Source of the DNA: an uncultured Colwellia sp.
GTDB taxonomy: Bacteria > Pseudomonadota > Gammaproteobacteria > Enterobacterales > Alteromonadaceae
Reading direction: 5' to 3'
Length of the DNA stretch: 64,000 nucleotides
Assembly (NCBI GenBank): GCA_913058395.1
Contig: CAJXQI010000008.1
Span: 62,001 to 126,000, forward strand
The notes below the pieces were generated by a model that did not search any database, was not told where the DNA came from, and saw only the letters and a program-made list of their open reading frames with translations. Of the stretch, positions 39,363 to 48,695 are shown piece by piece (position 1 is the stretch's first letter; the number at the start of each line of letters is the position of its first letter). The position numbers and the translations under genes are program-made.

Positions 39363-40601
39363 TTACTTGCCTTTAAATGCTGACATCATATCCCACATCG
39401 GGGTGAATATACCTAGCGCAAGTATCAATACCATACCCGCAACAATGGCTATCATTATAGGTTCAATACGGGCAGTTAGCGTACTAAGCTCATAATCTAC
39501 TTCGCGCTCATAATAATCACCAACTTCTTCAAGTAGCTCATCAACTCGACCCGTTTCTTCACCAACGGCAATCATTTGTAAAACCAGTGGTGTAAATAAA
39601 GTACTCGCCGAAGCAGACCGTAATAAACTCTCACCACTTTCAATATTGCTACGCATAGCGATAATTTTTTTACGCATAAAGGTATTATCAACAGCATCAG
39701 CCACTAACGTTAGCCCTGTAGTCATTGGCACACCGGCACGTAAAATTATTGAAAAACTATGCGAAAATCGAGACAGTACCGAGCGTTCAATAACACCGCC
39801 GACAACAGGTAACTTCAGCTTTCGCTTGTCCCATAAGTACATGCCCTTTGATGTCTGCAGATAACGTCGTAAAGCAAAAATACCTACAACGCCAGCAATT
39901 AGCATATGCGGCCAATAGTCTAAAAAGAAATTAGAGCTGGCAATAAGTGCCTTTGTGGCCCAAGGCAAATCAGCGCCCAATTTAGCAAACATATTGGCAA
40001 AGGTTGGGATAACAAAAATATTTAATATCACCATAGCGGCAACAAGCGCTATTAATACAAATGATGGGTAACGCAAAGCAGTTTTAATTCGTTTTCGAGT
40101 TTCTTGCTCACGCTCAAAGTAGCTTGCGAGTTTTAAAAATGCATCGTCCAAATTACCAGTATTTTCGCCAACATGAATCAACGATATGAAAAGCGGAGAA
40201 AATAATTTTGGATGCTGATGCAACGCGGTTGATAACGGAAAACCACCTTCAAGTTGCGCTGAAATATCATTTAATGCAGATTTCAACCTTACTGAAGTAC
40301 TAGATTCCGCCATACCATTTATAGCGCGTAAGATAGGAACGCCTGATTTAACTAAAGCATACATTTGTCGACAAAAAACGATTAAATCATCTAAAGTAAC
40401 CTGATTTAGGCCTAATAAATCTTCAATATCAATATCTGTAGATGACTTTTCTGCTGTCGAACTTTTCGCACTTTCAATTGATATAGGAATAATACGTTGA
40501 CGAGACAACTGCTCAGCAACAAGTGTAGAATTGGCTGCATCAATAGCGCCTTTTACTTGGCTACCACTAGCATCTCGACCTATATAATTAAAAGCTGGCA
40601 T
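39363..40601 (-). CDS. mshG: MSHA platform protein MshG (GspF/PilC family)
   Basis: A 412-residue inner-membrane protein with two copies of the T2SSF domain (about 75-195 and 280-400), each a helical bundle ending in membrane helices. Typical blocks are FCRQMYALVKSGVPILRAIN and FSHSFSIILRAGVPMTTGLT. The N-terminus (PAFNYIGRDASGSQVKGAID) is standard. It forms the platform that couples ATPase motion to pilin insertion. It is 11 bases after mshE. Confidence 0.95.
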   Translation of the reverse strand: MPAFNYIGRDASGSQVKGAIDAANSTLVAEQLSRQRIIPISIESAKSSTAEKSSTDIDIEDLLGLNQVTLDDLIVFCRQMYALVKSGVPILRAINGMAESSTSVRLKSALNDISAQLEGGFPLSTALHQHPKLFSPLFISLIHVGENTGNLDDAFLKLASYFEREQETRKRIKTALRYPSFVLIALVAAMVILNIFVIPTFANMFAKLGADLPWATKALIASSNFFLDYWPHMLIAGVVGIFALRRYLQTSKGMYLWDKRKLKLPVVGGVIERSVLSRFSHSFSIILRAGVPMTTGLTLVADAVDNTFMRKKIIAMRSNIESGESLLRSASASTLFTPLVLQMIAVGEETGRVDELLEEVGDYYEREVDYELSTLTARIEPIMIAIVAGMVLILALGIFTPMWDMMSAFKGK

Positions 40602-40612
40602 AATTTAATTGT

Positions 40613-42328
40613 TTATCCTGTCACGTCGACGGTTTCAACTAAGCGTAATACTTCTTCTACACTCGTAATTCCTAACTTAGCGTAGTCAAAAGCTGCTAAT
40701 GCTAATGGCTTAAACTCTGGGTGTTGCTTAGCTAATTGAGAAAAAGCTTCAGTATCTTCGCGCTTTAAAGCAGACATCATAGGCTCATTCATTTCTAATA
40801 ATTCAAAAACACCGATACGACCTTTATAGCCAGTATATTGGCAAGTTTGACAACCACTGCCATGACTAAACTCAATATCTTTAACATCATCTCCAACTAA
40901 ATTAGATAACCAAAGCAATTCTTGCTGATCGGGTTGATGTACTTTCCTACAACCCTCACAAACTTTACGCACTAAACGCTGTGCAATGATGGCTCTAAGC
41001 GAACTACCAACTAAAAACCCTGCCGCGCCCATATCAAGCAAACGTAAAGCACTAGTGATAGCATCATTGGTATGTAGCGTAGATAAAACCAAGTGACCTG
41101 TTAATGCACCTCGTAATCCAATTTCAACAGTTTCTTGGTCACGCATTTCGCCGACCATCAAAATATCAGGATCTTGTCGTAAAGCCGTACGTAAAACGCT
41201 TGAGAATGTTAAGTCAATTTTACTATTAACCTGCACTTGATTTACGCGTGGTAAACGATATTCAACAGGGTCTTCAACCGTAATAATTTTTTTACTAGCC
41301 TTATTTAGCTCACTTAATGCAGCATATAAGGTTGTAGTTTTACCGCTACCCGTTGGACCTGTAACTAACACCATACCATGTGGACGTGAAATTTGATGGC
41401 GAATACGCTTAACAAAATGCTCAGGCATACCCGTTTCATCAAGTGATAAAAGCCCTGCTGATTGGTCAAGTAAACGCATGACCACAGATTCACCGTGCTG
41501 AACCGGCATAGTCGACATACGCACATCAATACTATGGCCATTAATTTGTAAATTAAATCGTCCATCTTGTGGTAGGCGTTTTTCTGAAATGTCTAAGCCA
41601 GCCATCAACTTCAGTCGTAACACCATGGCCGAGGCGATTTTGTTTTCTTTTAGAATATTCTCTTGTAATACGCCATCAATACGTTGACGAATACGCAATG
41701 AATTTTCATCGGGTTCAATATGCACATCAGAAGCACGCATTTGGATGGCATCAGCAAACACAGATTGTAATAATTTTCCAACGGTTGCATCACCACCTTC
41801 TTCAAGGAATGAGCTCGATAAATCAAAGTCGCTGCTTTGATCGTACTCTTCTTCTAATTGGCTCGCGAAAGATTCAATATCTGCAGTACGACGATATAAG
41901 CCATCAAACGCTTCGAATAATTGCGACTCCATAACAACGGCAAGCTTTAAGCGCTTTGGCGCTAGCATTTGTTCGAGTTGATCAAGCGCACTTAAATCAG
42001 CAGGGTCACTCATGCCTAGCAGTACAGAATCACCTTGGTCTTCAATCACCAACGCTCTTAGACGCCTTGCGTGTACTTCTGGTAATAATAATGCCACTTC
42101 GCTAGGAATACGTCGTTGGCTAATGTCTAGAAAAGGAACATCAAGTTGTTGTGCAAGAAACTCAAGTAATTGACGTTCACCAATATGGCCTAATTCAATT
42201 AACGCATCACCTAGCTTTCTGCCAGTTGATTTCTGGCTATTGAGCGCCTGCATTAATTGTTCATTACTAATAATGTTTTCGTGAACCAGTAAGTCCCCTA
42301 AACGCATCTTTAATTTAGGTGCTGCCAT
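40613..42328 (-). CDS. mshE: MSHA extension ATPase MshE (GspE/PilB family) with c-di-GMP-binding MshEN domain
   Basis: A 571-residue hexameric ATPase. The N-terminal MshEN domain (about 1-150) has two RLGxxL-type motifs (RLGDLLVHENIISNEQL and KLGDALIELGHIGERQL), which bind c-di-GMP in V. cholerae MshE. The first motif has Asn where the consensus has Gly. The ATPase part has Walker A GPTGSGKT at 324-331, an Asp box, Walker B and a zinc-type cysteine set (CEGCRK and CQTC). Binding of c-di-GMP is expected to switch on pilus extension. It starts one base after mshN ends, so it is coupled to it. Confidence 0.95.
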   Translation of the reverse strand: MAAPKLKMRLGDLLVHENIISNEQLMQALNSQKSTGRKLGDALIELGHIGERQLLEFLAQQLDVPFLDISQRRIPSEVALLLPEVHARRLRALVIEDQGDSVLLGMSDPADLSALDQLEQMLAPKRLKLAVVMESQLFEAFDGLYRRTADIESFASQLEEEYDQSSDFDLSSSFLEEGGDATVGKLLQSVFADAIQMRASDVHIEPDENSLRIRQRIDGVLQENILKENKIASAMVLRLKLMAGLDISEKRLPQDGRFNLQINGHSIDVRMSTMPVQHGESVVMRLLDQSAGLLSLDETGMPEHFVKRIRHQISRPHGMVLVTGPTGSGKTTTLYAALSELNKASKKIITVEDPVEYRLPRVNQVQVNSKIDLTFSSVLRTALRQDPDILMVGEMRDQETVEIGLRGALTGHLVLSTLHTNDAITSALRLLDMGAAGFLVGSSLRAIIAQRLVRKVCEGCRKVHQPDQQELLWLSNLVGDDVKDIEFSHGSGCQTCQYTGYKGRIGVFELLEMNEPMMSALKREDTEAFSQLAKQHPEFKPLALAAFDYAKLGITSVEEVLRLVETVDVTG

Positions 42329-42329
42329 A

Positions 42330-43454
42330 TTATTCTCCTAACTCTGCTACACGCTGACGAGCGAATTGCAGGGCATTACTTGAAAGATTACCTTTAGTGA
42401 TTGCTTCATCATAAGCATTGCTGGCTAATTTAAACTGCCCTTGACTATCTAATGAAACGGCAAGTCCCAACCACCAGCGACCAACATTTGGCTCTAATAT
42501 CAATAATTTTCGATATGCATTTGCTGCACTTTTATACTCATTAATTTCGCTCGCGATATTCGCTATCAGCACCTGTAAATCTACACGTTGACTATTATTA
42601 ATCGGGTTTAATAAATTAAAGGCTTGCCTAGCTCGGCCTTGTTCAAAATAAATTCGAGCGCTCATTAAGCGCATTTCTTCCGATTGTGGTGCTATTGCAA
42701 TGCCTTGTGATAATAAGTTAATAGCATCCTGATAAGCTTTTTTGCCATACCACAAAGCAGCAAGTTGCTTTCGCGCTGTTTCATGTTCAGGTATCAAAAG
42801 CAAAACTTCTTCAAACAATGATTCTGCTTTAGCTAGATCATTTACTTCCATAGCACGTTCAGCTGCGGTTATTTTCTTTTCTGACAACATTTTTGGCGAT
42901 AACTGTGAACGAGAAATAGTTAACGTAGGCTTAGTTTCAAGCACCTCTTTTTCTTGTTCTTTTATTTGGGAATGGCCAGCAGGAGTATTTTTTTCAGAGC
43001 TTTCAACGACATTCGTGCTAGCTGCTAATAACGGCTCGGGTGCCACAGCATTCATCTCAGTCTCGTTTGAAGTGGCTTTATTGGCGTCAGTAATCGCTTC
43101 AGTTGCCACAGGCTCGGTTACTTTATCAACTGTTGCTGTTGCTACTTTGTTTTCTAATTTATCAGTAACTAATTCAGGCGTATCACTCACAACAGCAGTA
43201 TTTACCACCTTAGGAGTTGCAAGATTTGTGACCTTTTGCTTTTGTTGTGCTTGAGTTTTCAACTGTTGATTTTCGGCATATAGTTGCCAAGCGAATATTC
43301 CAGCGATATTAACAAGAAGAATAACAATGACAATAATAGCAACGAGCTTAGTATTTGAGCTCTTTTTTGTTACTGGTACAGTGACATTGGAGTCAGTAAC
43401 CTGTTCACCTTGACGCTTATCAAGATCCTTAAGCATTTGATTTATAACACTCAT
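42330..43454 (-). CDS. mshN: MSHA biogenesis protein MshN, TPR protein
   Basis: A 374-residue protein from ATG 43454, which overlaps the mshM stop by four bases (ATGA) and begins MSVINQMLKDLDKRQ; the frame reaches 43478. A membrane helix at about 35-55 is followed by a Thr/Val/Glu-rich linker (about 60-175) and tetratricopeptide repeats to the C-terminus (AESLFEEVLLLIPEHETARK, AINLLSQGIAIAPQSEEMRL). It is likely a periplasmic scaffold for the secretin complex. Confidence 0.9.
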   Translation of the reverse strand: MSVINQMLKDLDKRQGEQVTDSNVTVPVTKKSSNTKLVAIIVIVILLVNIAGIFAWQLYAENQQLKTQAQQKQKVTNLATPKVVNTAVVSDTPELVTDKLENKVATATVDKVTEPVATEAITDANKATSNETEMNAVAPEPLLAASTNVVESSEKNTPAGHSQIKEQEKEVLETKPTLTISRSQLSPKMLSEKKITAAERAMEVNDLAKAESLFEEVLLLIPEHETARKQLAALWYGKKAYQDAINLLSQGIAIAPQSEEMRLMSARIYFEQGRARQAFNLLNPINNSQRVDLQVLIANIASEINEYKSAANAYRKLLILEPNVGRWWLGLAVSLDSQGQFKLASNAYDEAITKGNLSSNALQFARQRVAELGE

Positions 43455-44359
43455 ACTGACACTCCAAAAACACGCCAAGTATAGAACAGAGCGGCAAACA
43501 TAATTGTAATAAATAGGCCAACAAGGTAAATGTTCGATGTTTTCTTACCTTGCATGCCTTCAGTATCTTCTATTGCGCTAAACAAATGTTTTTTAGTTAA
43601 CTGATAACTACCTTCACCATAGCCAAGCATCAGTATTTTATGACAAAGAATATTTACTAATCTCGGTATACCATGAGTAACTTTAGCAATTTTTTTAGCT
43701 AATCTATGGTCAAATAAATTTATGCCTTTATATCCTGCAACCTGCAATCGATGTTGAATATAGTGCTCTACTTCAGTGGCCGTCATCGCACGTAATTTAT
43801 AAGAAAAAGTGATACGTTGCTTTAGTTGGCGAAACGCAGTTTCTGCTAGTCTCTCGTCTAATTCTGGTTGAGCAAATAAAACCACTTGCAACAATTTACG
43901 CGTTTCTGTTTCTAAATTAGTAAATAACCGCAACGCTTCAAGGCTTTCAGCGGGCAGAGCTTGGGCTTCATCAAGAATTAATACGACTGAATGACCTTGG
44001 CTATGTAATTCGAGTAACCTTGTTTGAATACGCTGAGTTAACAATTGCACAGACATACGCTGTGCTTGCTTAACACCAAGTTCAACAGCAACGGCCCGAC
44101 GTAGCTCATCAGGCTTTAAGTACGGATTAGGAATGTAAGCGGTAACAAAATGTTCAGGTATTTCATTGAGTAGCTTTCTACACATCAATGTTTTTCCTGT
44201 CCCAACTTCACCTACTACCTTGATAAAACCTTCACCAGTTTTTAGTGCGGTAATTAAAACAGCTAAAGCCTCATTATGAGGCTCAAGACCTAAATAGAAA
44301 TTAGTATTTGGGGTTAGCGTAAAAGGTAATTCACGTAAACCAAAATGATACAAATACAT
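43451..44359 (-). CDS. mshM: MSHA biogenesis protein MshM, ExeA/GspA-like ATPase
   Basis: A 302-residue AAA-type protein. Walker A is GEVGTGKT at 50-57 and Walker B is VVLILDEAQAL; the N-terminal FGLRELPFTLTPNTNFYLG is the ExeA hallmark. One membrane helix lies at about 278-297 near the C-terminus. The related GspA helps insert the secretin through peptidoglycan; here the peptidoglycan-binding domain of ExeA is missing. It starts ten bases after mshL. Confidence 0.92.
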   Translation of the reverse strand: MYLYHFGLRELPFTLTPNTNFYLGLEPHNEALAVLITALKTGEGFIKVVGEVGTGKTLMCRKLLNEIPEHFVTAYIPNPYLKPDELRRAVAVELGVKQAQRMSVQLLTQRIQTRLLELHSQGHSVVLILDEAQALPAESLEALRLFTNLETETRKLLQVVLFAQPELDERLAETAFRQLKQRITFSYKLRAMTATEVEHYIQHRLQVAGYKGINLFDHRLAKKIAKVTHGIPRLVNILCHKILMLGYGEGSYQLTKKHLFSAIEDTEGMQGKKTSNIYLVGLFITIMFAALFYTWRVFGVSV

Positions 44360-44369
44360 AGCTTATAAC

Positions 44370-46070
44370 TTAATTACTTGTTGCTTTTGCATCCGAGTCT
44401 TCTGGAAACCATTGTTTTAGTAATGCGCGTGCGTCTTGCAATTGGTTTTTCCAGGTATCATGGCCAATCACAATAGGTTTTAATAAAATAACTAACTCTT
44501 TCTTTTGCACTGACTCGCTTTTACTTTTAAATAATTCACCTAAAAACGGCACATCACCCAAAAATGGTGTTTTAGATTCTAAGTCAACTTTACGGGTTTC
44601 AATTAAACCACCGATTACAACAATTTCACCTGATTTTGCACGAATAATAGTATCTGACTCTCGCACACTACTTTGTGCTAACGGCAATATAATATCTTGA
44701 TCACTTAACCTGATGGTTTTTGTTTGCTCAGCAGTAATAGTTACAGAAGGATGAACGTGTAAAATCACTTCACCATTGGCATCTATTTGTGGCGTAACAT
44801 CTAGTGCTATGCCAGAGAAAAATGGAGTTAAATCAATTTCAGGTGTAGTGGTAGTTGATGTACCCGTTGTTGTGGTGCTAGAAACATCAGTGACAAAATA
44901 TTCATCGTCACCAACTTTAATAATTGCTTTCTGATTATTAGTCGCTGTAATACGCGGGCTAGAAAGCACTTGTACATTACCTTGTGTTGATAACAATTCA
45001 ATAACACCACTAAAGTCTTTATTTAAAAAGCTTAAGCTTGTTGTACCACCAATTGCTGAAGAGATAACATTGCCGGTAATACCACCGGAAGTTGAAAAAC
45101 CAATATCAGTACTTTCAATGTGCCCTAGAACCTTGTCCCATTTCACACCTTGTTGATAGTCATCATTTAGCGTTACTTCCATGATTTTCGCTTCGATGAT
45201 CACTTGACGACGCAAGTGCTCTTGAGTGCTATCAATAAAAGTTTTTACTGCTGCAATTTCTGATGGTAATGCTTTAATAGTTACCAAACCAGCCTGCGGA
45301 GACACAATAACAGAACGACCATCTTCATTACCAACTAATGCCGTTAATGTTTCTTTTAGTTCCGTCCAAAAGTCTGATTCATTCTCGGTAGAAATGTTAA
45401 TACCACTGTTACCATTTTGATTATTATTACTACCGCTAGTGTTATTACTATTACTGTTGTTTCCGTTACGATTATTATTATTGCCACTATTACCATTCGA
45501 GCCGTTAGGATCGTTTTCCGATACGCCACCTGAATTGATGCTAGTACTTGAGATACCGCTACGCTTAACATACAAATAATCAAGAGGAATAGTTTCAGTG
45601 CGTATTCCTGCAGGGTAAACCTGAATTACACGTCCTTGACGACGAATATCATAACCATAAAGCGACTCAACCACTTCTAACGCTTCATCAAGCGTTACAT
45701 CTTTTAAATTAAGCGTGATAGCGCCTGAAACTTCTGGATGAACGGCAATGCTATAAGGTGAATCATCAACAATGGCAGCAAAAAACTGCTCAGCGGCAAC
45801 ACCGCTTGCGGCAATTTGTAAACGTTTTTCAGCCAACAAGCCATGACGAGCTTGTCGTACTTCCTTTTGCATCAACTCTTGTCGAATAGAGTTTGGTAAG
45901 CCTTGCAATGGTTTAGGTGCAGGCTGGTTGGTCTCTGCTATTGCACTATCCAATGCTTGAGTAACATCAGTAGGTGGCTTAGGCGCTGATTGACAGCCCG
46001 CTAATACGATTACTGCAGAACAACAAAACAATTGTATTTGGTGCTTTTTATTTTTCATTATTTTTTTCAT
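44370..46070 (-). CDS. mshL: MSHA outer-membrane secretin MshL
   Basis: A 566-residue secretin with a lipoprotein signal (VLAGC, Cys26). After an STN-like N0 domain (about 85-165, ending VIQVYPAGIRTETIPLDYL) there is a Asn/Ser/Gly-rich linker (about 184-226), an N1-type domain and the secretin barrel with VQVLSSPRITATNNQKAIIK and EIVVIGGLIETRKVDLESKT. It forms the gated channel for the pilus. ATG 46070 overlaps the mshK stop by four bases; ATG 46058 is an alternative. Confidence 0.95.
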   Translation of the reverse strand: MKKIMKNKKHQIQLFCCSAVIVLAGCQSAPKPPTDVTQALDSAIAETNQPAPKPLQGLPNSIRQELMQKEVRQARHGLLAEKRLQIAASGVAAEQFFAAIVDDSPYSIAVHPEVSGAITLNLKDVTLDEALEVVESLYGYDIRRQGRVIQVYPAGIRTETIPLDYLYVKRSGISSTSINSGGVSENDPNGSNGNSGNNNNRNGNNSNSNNTSGSNNNQNGNSGINISTENESDFWTELKETLTALVGNEDGRSVIVSPQAGLVTIKALPSEIAAVKTFIDSTQEHLRRQVIIEAKIMEVTLNDDYQQGVKWDKVLGHIESTDIGFSTSGGITGNVISSAIGGTTSLSFLNKDFSGVIELLSTQGNVQVLSSPRITATNNQKAIIKVGDDEYFVTDVSSTTTTGTSTTTTPEIDLTPFFSGIALDVTPQIDANGEVILHVHPSVTITAEQTKTIRLSDQDIILPLAQSSVRESDTIIRAKSGEIVVIGGLIETRKVDLESKTPFLGDVPFLGELFKSKSESVQKKELVILLKPIVIGHDTWKNQLQDARALLKQWFPEDSDAKATSN

Positions 46071-46384
46071 TTTGAGTTCGCTATAACACCGGAAAATAAA
46101 GACAATTCCATTCTACTTTGTGATGACTGCAGCACCACCCCTTTTGAACTAACTGCGATTAATTCAAAACCTTTATATACATCGCCAACATTTAATACTT
46201 GGCCATTTATCACTGCTTTTTTCGACTGTCCGTTTTGGATGATTGACTGTAGCACTAGCGCAGATTTTTTCTCGCTATGACTTGAAGATGCTACTGCGCC
46301 AAAAGGTCGAGTCGGATCAGTTTGTTGACCACTTGCCGCAATCGGCATAAGCAGTATGAATAAAACTATTGAAATTTTATACAC
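46067..46384 (-). CDS. mshK: MSHA biogenesis protein MshK
   Basis: A 105-residue periplasmic protein with a signal peptide, DPTRP near the mature N-terminus and the short beta domain seen in PilP/GspC (ALVLQSIIQNGQSKKAVING). It probably links the inner-membrane MshI/J complex to the secretin. GTG 46384 with AGGAG seven bases upstream is preferred; TTG 46387 would also fit. It overlaps mshJ by eight bases. Confidence 0.88.
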   Translation of the reverse strand: MYKISIVLFILLMPIAASGQQTDPTRPFGAVASSSHSEKKSALVLQSIIQNGQSKKAVINGQVLNVGDVYKGFELIAVSSKGVVLQSSQSRMELSLFSGVIANSK

Positions 46385-47075
46385 CAATAAACTCCTGTGC
46401 AGTACTTAAACTGTATATTTCAACTTCAAGTTCACTAACCGGATATTCTTTTAATTGGTAATTAAATTCTTGCCAAAAAAACTTCCAAGACAAACCTTCT
46501 AATTGAGCTAAGTACTTTCTCAATTGGAAGTACTTTCCTTGTAATTTAATCTTGATACCATGACGATATAAGCGTAATTGACTCGATTCAGTTTGCTCAC
46601 TCTTTACTAATGCTGATTTTTCGCCTGAATCTTCATCATCTACTTTACCTTTTGTTACTGGTTGAGCGGGAAGTACCTCAAAAGACAGTAATTTAACGCC
46701 GCTTTGTAATTTAAGTAACTTGATCAGCGCATAGCGCATTTGAATTGGGTCGATAAGATCAGAGGTTAGTTTTAGCAACTGTTGATCAATTTCACCTAAT
46801 TTTGCTTGGTATTGCGTTAACTCTCTTTTCAGTGCGATATTAGGATCTTCACTTAACGCCTGCTCTAACACTGCAATCGAATTAATATTATTTCGATTAT
46901 TTTGCTGTGTCTGTGTTATCTCTTTATTAAGTTGGCTCACCCGCTGAAAGGGTGTATCTAAAAACAAACTATACAAAATGAAAATAATGCCGACTAAACC
47001 TGTCGCAATAATTAAGTATTGTTCACGGTTAGTAATATTATTAAATTTTTCACTATAAACCTGCCATTGCGCCAT
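46377..47075 (-). CDS. mshJ: MSHA biogenesis protein MshJ (PilO-like)
   Basis: A 232-residue bitopic protein: short cytoplasmic N-terminus, membrane helix at about 20-40, a long coiled coil (about 50-105) and a ferredoxin-like periplasmic domain. The order I-I2-J-K corresponds to pilM-N-O-P of other type IV pili, so MshJ takes the PilO place. Four bases separate it from the preceding gene. Confidence 0.9.
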   Translation of the reverse strand: MAQWQVYSEKFNNITNREQYLIIATGLVGIIFILYSLFLDTPFQRVSQLNKEITQTQQNNRNNINSIAVLEQALSEDPNIALKRELTQYQAKLGEIDQQLLKLTSDLIDPIQMRYALIKLLKLQSGVKLLSFEVLPAQPVTKGKVDDEDSGEKSALVKSEQTESSQLRLYRHGIKIKLQGKYFQLRKYLAQLEGLSWKFFWQEFNYQLKEYPVSELEVEIYSLSTAQEFIGV

Positions 47076-47079
47076 AGTG

Positions 47080-47676
47080 TTACTCCCCTTTAGCTTCGGC
47101 AGAGCTAACTGTAAATTCAGTTACCTGTTGTTCATTTTCTGACAAACTGAAATTAACAAAACGTTTACCCGATAAGAATGTTGATGACTCAAAACCTGAT
47201 AGCCAATTAGGCACAGCGTCCGGTGTTCGTGCTAAACCAGAAAAAGTCATATTACCATGGCCAATATTAACGTGTTGCAAGCTAATATTTTTATCATGTA
47301 ATTCAGCTAATTCTGCCATTGCGGTAGAAAAACCTGCACTATATGTTTGCGTAGGATCCGTTAATTGTTGATGTAAATGTTGTTTATTTTCAATCACTAA
47401 TTTAATAGTTTCTAGCTGAGTTAATAACTGTGCATCTTTGCGATTGTTAGCCACCTTAAGTTCAAGGTTTTGTAACTGCATTTGCTGTTTTGTATTAACT
47501 GAGTTCAGTGCTTGGAATTCGGCATTTAAGCTACTCACCTGTAACTGCACAAAAAATATCAGTAATAACATCACCGCTAATACCACTAGCCACAAACTTA
47601 CAACACGCTTAAGAGTCCATAAAACTTTTTCCGGCAATAAGTCAGCTTGCAATAAATTAATCGAATGTTTGGCCAT
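47080..47676 (-). CDS. mshI2: MSHA biogenesis protein MshI2 (PilN-like)
   Basis: A 198-residue bitopic protein. The N-terminus INLLQADLLPE is the PilN motif that binds the PilM-like MshI; a membrane helix at about 25-48 and a periplasmic coiled coil follow. It sits two bases after mshI and four before mshJ. Confidence 0.9.
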   Translation of the reverse strand: MAKHSINLLQADLLPEKVLWTLKRVVSLWLVVLAVMLLLIFFVQLQVSSLNAEFQALNSVNTKQQMQLQNLELKVANNRKDAQLLTQLETIKLVIENKQHLHQQLTDPTQTYSAGFSTAMAELAELHDKNISLQHVNIGHGNMTFSGLARTPDAVPNWLSGFESSTFLSGKRFVNFSLSENEQQVTEFTVSSAEAKGE

Positions 47677-47678
47677 GA

Positions 47679-48578
47679 TTATCCTGGCTCCATAAAATTT
47701 AACTGGGTTGCTGCTATCGCCACGGCATGCTTACGCTCATTATCAAAAGCGTCAGGCATAGTGAATAACTTAACTTCAACATTGGTATTTTCAGCTAATT
47801 TACGCGCTAGAAATGCTTCATTTGCAATTGGCACTAACACTTCAATAGTTTTAATTGGTGCTTGCTTGAGTTGGCGTTCAAAGTAATCGGTTGAGCGTTG
47901 AATTTCTAAGCTTAATGAGTCAATAACTCCCATCATCAATTCATCTTCTGATTTTTTTGAAATTTGGACAAAGCCGCGTAAACGTCGACTAAAAAATAGC
48001 TGGCCATTTTTAATGATTAATAAATTAATTTCTTCATTTGGCTGCTGACAAACGAGTAGTACAGCATCTTGCTGAATAGGCAGCAAGCTAGCAAAAGCAA
48101 ATTCTTCTGTGGTAATACTTTCAACGGATAAGTCATCGGTACTTAATGTCGTCACTAATTCAGCTAAATCATTCTTTGCGGCACATACAACATTAACTTT
48201 TTCCATACCACCCGCTAACGTTGGGCCATCAAAATAGTCTACGACCATATTATCTGGTGCTATATTAACGAGATCTTTAATTTGCCACTTTAACGCCGCA
48301 TTAATTTCAGTGTCAGGAACTTTCGGTCTTTCAACTTGCACAATTTGTGAATGTGCATTTGATAACACTATATTACATCGCCCTTTTAATGCCTGCTCAG
48401 ATACTAATTCTTTCAGTGTGTTTACAAGCGGCAGAGCCTTTACTTCAACAGAATCACACTTATTTTCAGTTTCTTTTTTAGCAAAAAACGCTATCGAATG
48501 CTGTCGTAAAGCAATACCAATGAAATCAGAAGATTTTGGCTTAGAGAAAATACCTTTGATACGTGTAATAATTGACAT
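47679..48578 (-). CDS. mshI: MSHA biogenesis protein MshI (PilM-like)
   Basis: A 299-residue cytoplasmic protein with the actin-like PilM/GspL fold (FIGIALRQHSIAFFAKK, ALKWQIKDLVNIAPDNMVVD). It binds the N-terminus of MshI2 and so couples the platform to the ATPase. It is the first gene of the long msh operon; the promoter should lie in the 117-base divergent gap with the PLP-enzyme gene. No strong ribosome-binding site precedes the ATG. Confidence 0.9.
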   Translation of the reverse strand: MSIITRIKGIFSKPKSSDFIGIALRQHSIAFFAKKETENKCDSVEVKALPLVNTLKELVSEQALKGRCNIVLSNAHSQIVQVERPKVPDTEINAALKWQIKDLVNIAPDNMVVDYFDGPTLAGGMEKVNVVCAAKNDLAELVTTLSTDDLSVESITTEEFAFASLLPIQQDAVLLVCQQPNEEINLLIIKNGQLFFSRRLRGFVQISKKSEDELMMGVIDSLSLEIQRSTDYFERQLKQAPIKTIEVLVPIANEAFLARKLAENTNVEVKLFTMPDAFDNERKHAVAIAATQLNFMEPG

Positions 48579-48695
48579 TAAGCGATATTATTATTTTATT
48601 TACGTCATAGATAAAACTATTATCGCTAATTCTAATGTTGACGCAAGTCTTTTAATTACTTCATTTTATTTAGCTTATTTCCGAGATACTTTTTT

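Noticed and set aside
42742-43254. Plus-strand frame of 170 codons opposite mshN
   Set aside because: It mirrors the low-complexity linker and TPR part of mshN on the other strand; the minus-strand protein is recognisable and coupled to its neighbours.
45420-45500. Short repeated units (ATTATTATT, GTTATTACTATT) as a CRISPR-like or satellite array
   Set aside because: They are codons of the Asn/Ser/Gly linker of MshL in frame, with no repeat-spacer structure.
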